Source: MKRK01 sp001896915 (GTDB lineage: Bacteria; Bacillota; Clostridia; Oscillospirales; Acutalibacteraceae). Taken from it: a stretch of DNA of 8,601 nt. Both the position numbers and the translations under genes were made by a program. The stretch lies in the NCBI GenBank assembly GCA_937973935.1, contig CALJJF010000086.1, positions 1-8,601 of the forward strand. Reading direction: 5' to 3'. Below are positions 1 through 6,804 of the stretch, in pieces. Below the pieces are notes generated by a model. The model saw nothing but the letters and a program-made list of their open reading frames with translations. It ran no database searches and was not told where the DNA came from. The first letter of the stretch is position 1. Every line of letters starts with the position of its first letter.

Positions 1-80
1 CCAATGATCCTCTGTTTCTGTTGCACCAACGCACACGCCACACCGCCGTTCGTATTATGTATGCCAATATCATTCAATCC

Positions 81-109
81 ATTATACGCGGCTTTAATCA
101 AAACGTGAA
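81..109 (-). promoter_or_regulatory. Candidate sigma-A promoter reading leftward out of the window
   Basis: On the minus strand just after the thiN stop there is TTCACG (109-104; four of six to the -35 consensus), a 17-base spacer and TATAAT (86-81; perfect -10). Transcription would start near 74 and run off the left edge, so the target is not visible. No hairpin terminator was seen between thiN and this site. The call is by consensus only. Confidence 0.45.
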
Positions 110-111
110 AA

Positions 112-684
112 TCAGGACAAGATCACCAGCAGTGTACCTTCCTTCACCTCAACGGTTGCATATTCATTTGTGACTTCGTTGCTGATGCCGTATTGATAAT
201 GGGGTTCAATCACAGCATCGGAAAGGGGAAACATGGCCCCCTGGATGGTAACGCCTCTGCATACACCGTTGATGGCAATCAACGAAAAATAATGTCCGCT
301 CCCCTTTTTAATAGAAATGCTTCCGTTCTTGACCAAGTATATTTCACTGGTGTCATCAATTATTTTTCCCGTTGCATCGTAATTTATTAAATATTCCAAT
401 ATATATATATTTCCAAGGGTATGCTCCAGTCTTCCTCCAGTGACCCCAAAAAACAAAAAATCCCGATATCCCCGGTTTAGCGCTTCCTTCACAGCGGCAA
501 CCGTATCGGTGTCATCTTTTTTTACTGATAATCGTATGGTTTCCACACCGGTATCATACTCGCCCTGGACAGAGTCAAAATCTCCGATTAATAAATGGGG
601 CCGTACGGAAAGCTTTTGTGCATGATAAAGACCGCCGTCGGCACAGACGATAATCTTTGATTTCTTATTCACCAAAAATAACAC
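112..684 (-). CDS. thiN: Thiamine diphosphokinase, apparently lacking its N-terminus
   Basis: Thiamine diphosphokinase transfers pyrophosphate from ATP to thiamine, making thiamine diphosphate. Family motifs in the 190-residue frame are IIVCADGGLYHA (11-22), GDFDS (34-38), KKDDTDT (55-61; acidic Mg/ATP site), GVTGGRLEHTLGN (80-92), and a C-terminal beta domain ending GISNE (166-170) and EGTLLVILS. The C-terminus is complete. The N-terminus is not: relatives have about 25-30 residues before the ADGG/CDSG strand, beginning with a strand such as CVIFGG and a helix, whereas this frame has about 10. The only start options are weak: GTG at 684, then TTG at 675 or GTG at 672. The same frame is closed upstream by TAA at 720-718, within rsgA. 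An upstream fragment in another frame (665-691) looks like the missing start, so the gene may be frameshifted by a small deletion or by sequence error. The family call is firm; activity is doubtful. Confidence 0.85.
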   Translation of the reverse strand: MLFLVNKKSKIIVCADGGLYHAQKLSVRPHLLIGDFDSVQGEYDTGVETIRLSVKKDDTDTVAAVKEALNRGYRDFLFFGVTGGRLEHTLGNIYILEYLINYDATGKIIDDTSEIYLVKNGSISIKKGSGHYFSLIAINGVCRGVTIQGAMFPLSDAVIEPHYQYGISNEVTNEYATVEVKEGTLLVILS

Positions 685-691
685 AACGCAC
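665..691 (-). other. Out-of-frame remnant resembling the thiN N-terminus
   Basis: From a GTG at 691-689 the minus strand reads MRCVIFGE then TAA (667-665). RCVIFG is the kind of first beta strand plus glycine expected at the start of clostridial thiamine diphosphokinases, and it sits where thiN should begin, six bases after the rsgA stop. It is not in frame with the thiN body; one extra base must be skipped to join them. Simple joining would still leave about a dozen residues missing. The match is short and was judged from memory of the family, without an alignment. Confidence 0.5.
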
Positions 692-697
692 CCCGTA

Positions 698-1585
698 TCA
701 GTCCCGTTCCCAATCGTTTATTTTTTCCGCTTGCCTGTATAATTCCAAAAAGCTTTCATATCTGCTTTTCGGAATCGTCCCTAGTTCCACTGCATCAATA
801 ATCACACAGCCTTTCTCTTTGGTGTGTGAGCAGGAGGTATATTTGCATTTTGTAATATAAGGCGCAAATTCCCTGAAACAAAACTGCAGGTTTTCCTTTT
901 GAATAAAATCCAGTTTTTCATTTTCAATGCTGGAAAAGCCCGGGGTGTCTGCAATGTAACCGTTCTGAATTTTATACAGCTCGGTATGTCGAGTGGTGTG
1001 CTTTCCCCTGCCCAGTTTTTTGCTGATATCTGCTGTTTTGATTTGAAACCGGGCATCAATGCAGTTAAGCAGGCTGGATTTACCCACACCGGAATTCCCG
1101 GTGAATGCACTTGTGCATCCCTTCAGACTATTCGTTAACTCGTCAAGACCAATATGATCGTTCACCGAGGTTTTTATTACACGGAACCCGGCATCCTCAT
1201 AGATTTTTATAATGCTGTCATCGTCAGACAAATCACATTTGTTGATAACAATTACCGGCTCAATGGATTTGTCCTCTGCAAAGACAGTCATAGTATCAAT
1301 CACAAAGGCATTGGGTTTTGGGTCAGACAACGAGGATACAATAAATAACTTGTCCAAATTGGCCAGCGGCGGTCTTGCCAGGCTGTTTTTCCGCTTAGCG
1401 ATTTCTTCAATCATCCCTTTGCCGTCCTTGCCGATGGTGACCGTCACCATATCACCGACCAATGGTGTAACCCCGCTTTTTCTGAAAATACCCCGGGGTT
1501 TACACTCAATGAGTGCGTCGCCGACCTCTACATAGTAGAAGTCGGCGATATTTTTCATGATCAATCCTGTGATAGTATTATTCAT
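698..1585 (-). CDS. rsgA: Small ribosomal subunit biogenesis GTPase RsgA
   Basis: RsgA (YjeQ; CpgA/YloQ in B. subtilis) binds the maturing 30S subunit near the decoding centre and couples GTP hydrolysis to a late assembly check. Its 295 residues match the usual length. An N-terminal OB fold (about 1-70) precedes a circularly permuted GTPase domain, seen from motif order G4-G1-G3: NKCD (115-118), GNSGVGKSS (163-171), then DTPG (213-216). The switch segment GRGKHTTRH lies between G1 and G3. The C-terminal zinc-binding region has Cys247, Cys252, His254 and Cys260, the family ligand pattern. The ATG at 1585 is 12 bases after the kinase stop, with TAAGGA upstream. A later Met10 exists, but the first is better placed. 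In B. subtilis the orthologue is reported to be phosphorylated by PrkC, which suits its place beside the kinase. The stop is TGA at 700-698. Confidence 0.96.
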   Translation of the reverse strand: MNNTITGLIMKNIADFYYVEVGDALIECKPRGIFRKSGVTPLVGDMVTVTIGKDGKGMIEEIAKRKNSLARPPLANLDKLFIVSSLSDPKPNAFVIDTMTVFAEDKSIEPVIVINKCDLSDDDSIIKIYEDAGFRVIKTSVNDHIGLDELTNSLKGCTSAFTGNSGVGKSSLLNCIDARFQIKTADISKKLGRGKHTTRHTELYKIQNGYIADTPGFSSIENEKLDFIQKENLQFCFREFAPYITKCKYTSCSHTKEKGCVIIDAVELGTIPKSRYESFLELYRQAEKINDWERD

Positions 1586-1594
1586 TCTGCATAT

Positions 1595-1600
1595 TCCTTA
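1595..1600 (-). promoter_or_regulatory. rsgA ribosome binding site overlapping the kinase stop codon
   Basis: TAAGGA on the minus strand lies nine bases before the rsgA ATG at 1585. Its first three bases are the kinase's TAA stop codon. A ribosome terminating on the kinase would therefore sit on the rsgA initiation region, which suggests coupled translation. Confidence 0.65.
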
Positions 1601-3580
1601 TGGTTTGGCTGTTGTGTTTGCTGCGGTTGAGGCATTTGTTTTTCGCAGCTCATCCAGCGGGTCTTCATAGGTCATGGTGTACAATCCTGTTTGAAAATTC
1701 ATTGCATATTGTTTGTACTCATAGTCACTCAGATAAATGATCAATGACCCCGTTGCCTGAGTTGACTTAACGGTAAAGGAGTAATTCTTTGCCACCGATA
1801 GATTAATTTCACTGCTTTGATGAACCTTAACACCGTCAAGTTCTGCTGTTAAAATGACTTTCTTATTGATATTTTTCGGCAGGGTAACGTTAAGGTTTGC
1901 GGTATAGGTCACTGTTGTGGGTGTTGTTACAGGAGGAGCATGGCCTGTGCTCACGGTTAAAATTACCGTGCTGCCTAAGGGCGCTTTCTTTCCTGCCGCC
2001 GGGTCCTGTACCTTAACGATGCCTTCCTGGGTATTCGGATCGTCAATCGTTTTTATTGTGAAGGTAAAGCCCTTTGATTCCAGCAGCTTCTTAGCGTCAT
2101 CTTTTGATATAAAAGTAACATCGGGGACATCTTCCCACAACACAACAGCACCGAGACTGACATATACGGTGATTTCGTCGCCTGTGCTCACTCTTGTTCC
2201 CTTCGGTGGATCGGTGGAAATTACAAAATCAAGCGCAACTTTATCATCGTTTCTTTTCACCACATTTGGCTTCAGTCCTTGGTCCGTCAGTGTTTCCAGC
2301 GCACTTTTCACTTCAAAGCCTTCTACGTTGTCCAGTGCAAAGGTGCTTTTTCCCTTGCTGATTTTTACTGAAATGGTTGACTTTTGTTTGATCTGCTTAT
2401 TGGCTTCGGGAACTTGTTCATATATAATCCCCATTTCGTATTCCGAATTGAAATCCCAGGAAAGCTCCTTAATTTCAAATTGACCTTTGTATTTTTCTCT
2501 GGCATCGTCGATATTCATGCCTACCAGCTTGGGGCAACTGACGGATTTGGTGGACGAATTGAAAATCAGGTTCCAGCCGATGACCCCGACGATTAAGATA
2601 ACGATAACAAAAGCGGCAGCAACGCCTGCCAGAATAGGAACCACCGGTGCCGGCTTTTCCTCTTCCTCCTCCTCGTCATTTTCAATACCCAAATCGGGTA
2701 TGTATTTAGTTGGCTCTTCGTTTTGTGAATAGGTATAGCCAAAAACCACCTGAGGATTGCGTTTGAATTCTTCAATGTCGGATAACATATCAGCAGCGGT
2801 CTTGTAACGGTTTTTGGGTTCCTTTTGCATGGCATGGAGGATTATTTCCTCCAGTCCTTTGGGGATGGATGCATTGATTTCGGTGGGTTTTTGGGGTTCG
2901 TTTTGCAGCTGCATGATTGCAACTGAAACAGCACTGTCTGCCTGAAAGGGCAAACGGCCGGTTATCATTTCGTATATCAGAACACCGACGGAATAAATGT
3001 CTGCCTTTTCATCGGTAAAATCACCCCTTGCCTGCTCGGGGCTGATATAATGAACAGAACCGATGGCTTTGTCGGTAATGGTCCTCTTTTCACTGTGGGA
3101 AAAACGGGCAATGCCAAAATCGGTAACCTTGATGGAACCGTCAGGCAGTAAAATAATGTTTTGCGGCTTGATATCCCTGTGTACAATTCCTTTTTCATGG
3201 GCATGCTGTAATGCCTTTAACACCTGGGTGATGAAATGCATGGCATCTTTCCAGCGGATAACGCCCTGTTGATCGATGTATTCCTTGAGAGTAATCCCGT
3301 CAATGTATTCCATAACAATATACTGCAAGATATCGCCGAAACTGACATCATAAACCTTGACAATGTTCGGATGAGACAAAACAGCGATGGCTTTCGATTC
3401 ATTTTTAAACCGACGGCGAAATTCTTCGTTGGCCAAAAACTCTTCCTTCAGAATTTTGATGGCAACAGTTCTGTCATCAATATTGTCGTAGGCTTTGTAT
3501 ACAATCGCCATACCTCCAATCCCAATGAGCTCTCTGATTTCATATCTGCCGTCGATACGTTTACCAATAAACCTATCCAT
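1598..3580 (-). CDS. prkC: PASTA-domain transmembrane Ser/Thr kinase (PrkC/Stk/PknB type)
   Basis: This Hanks-type kinase senses cell-wall muropeptides or lipid II outside the cell and phosphorylates cytoplasmic proteins on Ser/Thr. It has 660 residues. The kinase domain spans about 12-275: glycine loop GIGGMAIVYKA (20-30), catalytic Lys42 in VAIK, HRDIKPQN (134-141) with catalytic Asp136, and DFG (154-156). Thr167 and Thr169 in the activation loop are likely autophosphorylation sites, and SPE replaces APE at 180-182. An acidic juxtamembrane run (D302 then six Glu) precedes one transmembrane helix (about 313-336). Three PASTA repeats follow (about 347-408, 413-477, 484-544), then a Pro/Thr linker and a C-terminal domain of about 85 residues that may be Ig-like, as in B. 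subtilis PrkC. It ends in a Thr/Ala-rich tail. The ATG at 3580 fits the family start; AAAGGA lies about 12 bases upstream, rather far. The stop TAA also forms part of the rsgA ribosome site. Confidence 0.96.
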   Translation of the reverse strand: MDRFIGKRIDGRYEIRELIGIGGMAIVYKAYDNIDDRTVAIKILKEEFLANEEFRRRFKNESKAIAVLSHPNIVKVYDVSFGDILQYIVMEYIDGITLKEYIDQQGVIRWKDAMHFITQVLKALQHAHEKGIVHRDIKPQNIILLPDGSIKVTDFGIARFSHSEKRTITDKAIGSVHYISPEQARGDFTDEKADIYSVGVLIYEMITGRLPFQADSAVSVAIMQLQNEPQKPTEINASIPKGLEEIILHAMQKEPKNRYKTAADMLSDIEEFKRNPQVVFGYTYSQNEEPTKYIPDLGIENDEEEEEEKPAPVVPILAGVAAAFVIVILIVGVIGWNLIFNSSTKSVSCPKLVGMNIDDAREKYKGQFEIKELSWDFNSEYEMGIIYEQVPEANKQIKQKSTISVKISKGKSTFALDNVEGFEVKSALETLTDQGLKPNVVKRNDDKVALDFVISTDPPKGTRVSTGDEITVYVSLGAVVLWEDVPDVTFISKDDAKKLLESKGFTFTIKTIDDPNTQEGIVKVQDPAAGKKAPLGSTVILTVSTGHAPPVTTPTTVTYTANLNVTLPKNINKKVILTAELDGVKVHQSSEINLSVAKNYSFTVKSTQATGSLIIYLSDYEYKQYAMNFQTGLYTMTYEDPLDELRKTNASTAANTTAKP

Positions 3581-3662
3581 GTTTATAACCGTTCCTTTCC
3601 TATCACAATGAAATGCCTTATGCTGCTTTTATTCCACTGTAAACACAAAACCTTGTACATTT

Positions 3663-4394
3663 TCATTGCTTTAATAAAATGACAACTGTTATGTTATCTC
3701 CGCCGCCATTTTCATTTGCATTCTCAATGAGCTTGTCACATAAATCCTCAAATTTGTTATGGGTGAAAACCTCTAGCATATCGGTTTCACTGACATAATT
3801 GGTCAGTCCGTCGGTACACAATAATACGATATCATCTGTTGATAATTCGATTTCGGTATATTCCACCTCAACCGTTTCGTTGACGCCCAAGGCTCTGGTA
3901 ATCACGTTTCTTCTAGGGTGATTCATGGCTTCTTCCTTGGTCAGCTCGCCCATTTCCATCATGTGCTGAACGACAGAATGGTCACGGGTCAACTGTTCGG
4001 GCGTTTTATCCTGAATAAGATACACCCGACTGTCCCCTGCATGGGCAATGTATGCTATATCCTCAATCACAAGAACAATGACCAGTGTCGTGCCCATTCC
4101 TTCTAAGGTTTTGATGGATTTCGCCATGTCATATATGGTGATATTGGCAGCAAATGCAGCCGTTTGGAGCATTCTTTGGACAGAAACCGAATTCATTCCC
4201 AACCGATAGGAATTGGCAAGCTGGTCGGTTATTATTTTAACTGCAGTATTACTGGCAACGCTTCCGCCGTTGGCACCACCCATACCATCGCAAATAATCG
4301 CAAAAACAGCACCACCGGGCAATTCGCCTGTAGCAAAGCAATCTTCATTGACCGATCTTATTTTACCGGTATCGGTTCTTCCGATGATTTGCAT
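3663..4394 (-). CDS. prpC: PP2C-family Ser/Thr protein phosphatase (PrpC/Stp type)
   Basis: This cytoplasmic, metal-dependent (Mn/Mg) PPM/PP2C phosphatase reverses phosphorylation by the neighbouring PASTA kinase. It has 243 residues, the usual size for PrpC/Stp, with no extra domain or membrane segment. Motifs in order are TDTGKIRSVNEDCF (7-20; Glu16 and Asp17 near the metal site), CDGMGGANGG (35-44; metal-binding Asp36 and Gly37), AHAGDSRVYL (117-126), TRDHS (136-140), LLCTDGLTNYV (191-201; metal-binding Asp195) and GGGDNITVVI (230-239; metal-binding Asp233). The ATG at 4394 is preceded by AAAGGATGGG (4401-4410). It is separated from rlmN by 63 bases and from the kinase by 82 bases. In B. 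subtilis prpC and prkC overlap, so the spacing is looser here. No convincing promoter was seen in either gap. Confidence 0.95.
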   Translation of the reverse strand: MQIIGRTDTGKIRSVNEDCFATGELPGGAVFAIICDGMGGANGGSVASNTAVKIITDQLANSYRLGMNSVSVQRMLQTAAFAANITIYDMAKSIKTLEGMGTTLVIVLVIEDIAYIAHAGDSRVYLIQDKTPEQLTRDHSVVQHMMEMGELTKEEAMNHPRRNVITRALGVNETVEVEYTEIELSTDDIVLLCTDGLTNYVSETDMLEVFTHNKFEDLCDKLIENANENGGGDNITVVILLKQ

Positions 4395-4457
4395 GTGAAT
4401 CCCATCCTTTCATAACAGGGTCGGAAACTTTCGTTGTGTTTTCTATGAAAAGCATTT

Positions 4458-5477
4458 TTATTTTTCGGCTCTCAGCTGTCCGCAGGAAGCATTGATATCG
4501 GATCCCAAGGTGCGTCTTACGGTTACGTTAATTCCGTTATTTTCTAAAATGTATTGAAAACGATGGATTTGGGTCACGTTGCTTTTGGTATACTGATCGT
4601 GAACATCGTTGGCAGGGATTAAATTCACATGGCAGAGCATACCCTTCAGTCGTTTCGACAGCTCCGATGCACACGCATCACTGTCGTTGATTCCATATAT
4701 CATTGCATATTCAAATGATATGCGCCGTGAAGTAGTTTTGATGTATGATTTACACGCCTCCAGCAGTTCAACCACACCCCATTTCCTGTTGACCGGCATG
4801 ATCTGACTGCGGATTTCATCGTTTGGCGCATGCAGAGAAACCGATAAAGTGATCTGGAGTTTCTCCTTTTCTAAAAGCTTCATCTTATCAACCACACCGC
4901 AAGTGGAAAGGGATATATGCCGCATTCCGATATGAAGACCGTCTTCTTCGGAAACCAGCGAGAGAAACCGCATTACATTCTCGTAATTGTCAAGAGGCTC
5001 TCCCATTCCCATGAGCACGACATTGGATATTCTGATATTCAGGTCGTTTTGTGCTTCTGTGATCTGTGACAGCATTTCTCCCCCGGTAAGGTTTCGGCAC
5101 AGACCGCCGATGGTGGAAGCACAAAACCCGCAGCCCATGCGACAACCAACCTGGGTTGAAATGCAAATGCTGTAGCCGTGCTTGTATTTCATAACAACGG
5201 ATTCGATGTACTCGCCGTCGCTGAGTCGATATAGATATTTTACAGTATCATCCACAGAAGAATCAAGTCTTTTTTCTATAGAAACATTGGAAACGTAATA
5301 GTTTTCTTTTAGTTTTTCTTTCAGCGTCTTACTGACATTGCCCATTTCTTCAAAAGAATGCACGCCCTTTTGCAGCCAGCCGAATACTTGCTTGGCTCTG
5401 AATAAAGGCTCTCCGCATCCCTTTACCACTTCGGTCAGTTGCGGCAGGGTCATAGACTTAAGGTCCGTTTTATCCAA
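4458..5477 (-). CDS. rlmN: Dual-specificity 23S rRNA/tRNA adenine-C2 methyltransferase RlmN
   Basis: RlmN is a radical-SAM enzyme that methylates C2 of adenosine 2503 in 23S rRNA and of adenosine 37 in some tRNAs. Numbered from the chosen TTG start (339 residues), the [4Fe-4S] cluster motif is GCRMGCGFC, with Cys112, Cys116 and Cys119. The second conserved cysteine in ICISTQ is Cys105. The methyl-carrying cysteine is Cys332 in INASCGQL near the C-terminus. GMGEPLDN, the SAM-contacting motif, is also present. An ATG at 5528 would give 17 more residues (basic, MGQMVFLSLRFKRKGDS) but would overlap rsmB by 47 bases and does not resemble the family's N-terminus. The TTG at 5477-5475 begins directly before DKTDLKSMTLPQL, as relatives do, and has AAAGGG seven bases upstream. 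The Cfr resistance enzyme is related, but core-cluster position and sequence favour RlmN. The stop is TAA. Confidence 0.94.
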   Translation of the reverse strand: MDKTDLKSMTLPQLTEVVKGCGEPLFRAKQVFGWLQKGVHSFEEMGNVSKTLKEKLKENYYVSNVSIEKRLDSSVDDTVKYLYRLSDGEYIESVVMKYKHGYSICISTQVGCRMGCGFCASTIGGLCRNLTGGEMLSQITEAQNDLNIRISNVVLMGMGEPLDNYENVMRFLSLVSEEDGLHIGMRHISLSTCGVVDKMKLLEKEKLQITLSVSLHAPNDEIRSQIMPVNRKWGVVELLEACKSYIKTTSRRISFEYAMIYGINDSDACASELSKRLKGMLCHVNLIPANDVHDQYTKSNVTQIHRFQYILENNGINVTVRRTLGSDINASCGQLRAEK

Positions 5478-5481
5478 ACTG

Positions 5482-6804
5482 TCACCCTTTCTTTTGAAAC
5501 GCAGAGATAAAAAAACCATCTGTCCCATGGAGATGGGGAAACAACGTAATCATATTTGTCGGCTGCTCATATGCCCGCTTCAGTTCGGGCAATACGGGAA
5601 TCGGCAGAAATTCCTTATGGTTTTCGAGGAACCGTTGGGCAATTTCTTCGTTTTCCTTTTTGCGTAAGGTACAGGTGGAATAAACCAAAATACCGTTGTC
5701 CTCCACGTATTGGGCGGATATGCATAGTAAAGAGTACTGTATTTTTGGCAAATTGTCAAGAAATGCTACAATATTGTAACCTATTTCGGGCTTTTTTCGG
5801 ATGATTCCCAATCCGGAACAGGGTAAATCGCACAGAACCTTGGTAAATTTACCTAATACAGGGTTGTATTGGCCGGCATCATTCTCGAAAGTACGAATGG
5901 ATTTCAGCCCCAGCCGTTCTGCCCCATTTTGAATCAATCCGATTTTATGGGGATGAATATCCAGAGAAAGTACCTCGCCCTCGTCCTCCATCCTTTCTGC
6001 AATGGTAAAGGATTTTCCACCGGGTGCGGCACACACATCAAGCACCCTCTCACCCTTTTGAGGATCCAGCGTTTTTACACAAAGCTGGGAGGCCGTATCT
6101 TGGATATGAAAATAACCCTGATGAAACGTAGCTAGCTTTTCAATGCTGCCCGTGCCGCTGAGGTTCAGTGCATTCTCACAAATGGGGGATGACACAGCCT
6201 GGATCCCATTTTCAGCAAACAGTTCAATGAGCTTGTCTGTCTGTATCCGTGTTGTGTTCACCCGTATTGTAATCGGCGGCTTTTCCAGATTGGATTTCAA
6301 GATTTCGATTGCCATTTCCTTGCCGAAATCCTCTATGTAGCTGTTCATCAGAGGAATTTGGCAGGAATATTGCACCGACAGACGCTCCCTCTCTTCCGTT
6401 GGCAGCTGGATGTTATGGCCGGTTTTAATGACGGCACGCAGCACGGCATTTACAAAACCTGCCGTGTGTTTTTCCTTGGAAGCCTTCACGATATTGACAG
6501 ATTCGTTCACAGCAGCACTGTGGGGAATTTTGTCCATATATAAAATCTGGCAGATACCGATGCGGATACATTGCAGTGCAAGTGGCGATATTTTGGCTAC
6601 CTTTATTGTTGCATGTTTTTTGATATAATAATCAATGGTTATTTTTCGTTCCAGAACACCATAGAAAATTGCGGTAGCCAAAGCGGCATCCCGCTCGGAG
6701 CAGTCATGCTTTTTCAGCTCGGCGTCAATCACCAGATTGGAATAGGCTTGTTCCTTGTCCACCCTCAATAGCGACCAAGCGGCGATATATCTTGCATTTT
6801 TCAT
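5482..6804 (-). CDS. rsmB: 16S rRNA (cytosine(967)-C(5))-methyltransferase RsmB
   Basis: RsmB uses S-adenosylmethionine to methylate C5 of cytosine 967 (E. coli numbering) in 16S rRNA during 30S maturation. The 440 residues contain an N-terminal NusB-like RNA-binding domain (about 1-130, with the NAVLRAV segment at 119-125) and a C-terminal Rossmann methyltransferase domain. SAM-binding motif I is LDVCAAPGGKSF (255-266). The two cysteines of the m5C mechanism are visible: Cys329 in DLPCSGLG, which releases the product, and Cys378 in YSTCTL, the nucleophile. The pair separates RsmB/NOP2-type enzymes from other methyltransferases, and the NusB fusion identifies RsmB. The ATG overlaps the upstream peptidase stop as TGATG, typical of translational coupling, with AGGAG six bases upstream. 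The stop is TGA at 5484-5482, four bases before the chosen rlmN start. Confidence 0.96.
   Translation of the reverse strand: MKNARYIAAWSLLRVDKEQAYSNLVIDAELKKHDCSERDAALATAIFYGVLERKITIDYYIKKHATIKVAKISPLALQCIRIGICQILYMDKIPHSAAVNESVNIVKASKEKHTAGFVNAVLRAVIKTGHNIQLPTEERERLSVQYSCQIPLMNSYIEDFGKEMAIEILKSNLEKPPITIRVNTTRIQTDKLIELFAENGIQAVSSPICENALNLSGTGSIEKLATFHQGYFHIQDTASQLCVKTLDPQKGERVLDVCAAPGGKSFTIAERMEDEGEVLSLDIHPHKIGLIQNGAERLGLKSIRTFENDAGQYNPVLGKFTKVLCDLPCSGLGIIRKKPEIGYNIVAFLDNLPKIQYSLLCISAQYVEDNGILVYSTCTLRKKENEEIAQRFLENHKEFLPIPVLPELKRAYEQPTNMITLFPHLHGTDGFFISAFQKKG
5485..5490 (-). promoter_or_regulatory. Ribosome binding site that decides the rlmN start
   Basis: On the minus strand AAAGGG lies seven bases before the TTG at 5477-5475. 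It is formed by the last sense codons of rsmB. This favours the TTG over the upstream ATG at 5528 and implies that ribosomes ending rsmB re-initiate on rlmN. The match to the consensus is moderate. Confidence 0.55.

Noticed and set aside
1..111. tRNA, riboswitch or intrinsic terminator at the left edge
   Set aside because: No cloverleaf, no known riboswitch core and no GC-rich stem with a T run could be found in the visible bases.
665..684. Programmed frameshift joining MRCVIFG to the thiN body
   Set aside because: A shift would restore the frame but not the missing helix of about a dozen residues, and no slippery site or stimulatory structure was evident.
1917..2483. Plus-strand open frame of 188 codons
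   Set aside because: It lies wholly antisense to the kinase's PASTA region, has low-complexity Ser/Thr/Val/Leu composition and no family motif. It is a shadow of a well-supported gene.
3236..3682. Plus-strand open frame of 148 codons spanning the kinase start and the 82-base gap
   Set aside because: Antisense to the kinase N-lobe, with no recognisable domain or good ribosome site. It extends through the gap only because no stop occurs by chance.
4440..4455. Small hairpin TTTTC-ATA-GAAAA after rlmN as a terminator
   Set aside because: Only five AT-rich pairs with no following T run; too weak for an intrinsic terminator.
5478..5528. Upstream ATG extension of rlmN
   Set aside because: It overlaps rsmB by 47 bases, encodes a basic stretch unlike RlmN N-termini, and a better placed TTG with a ribosome site lies downstream.
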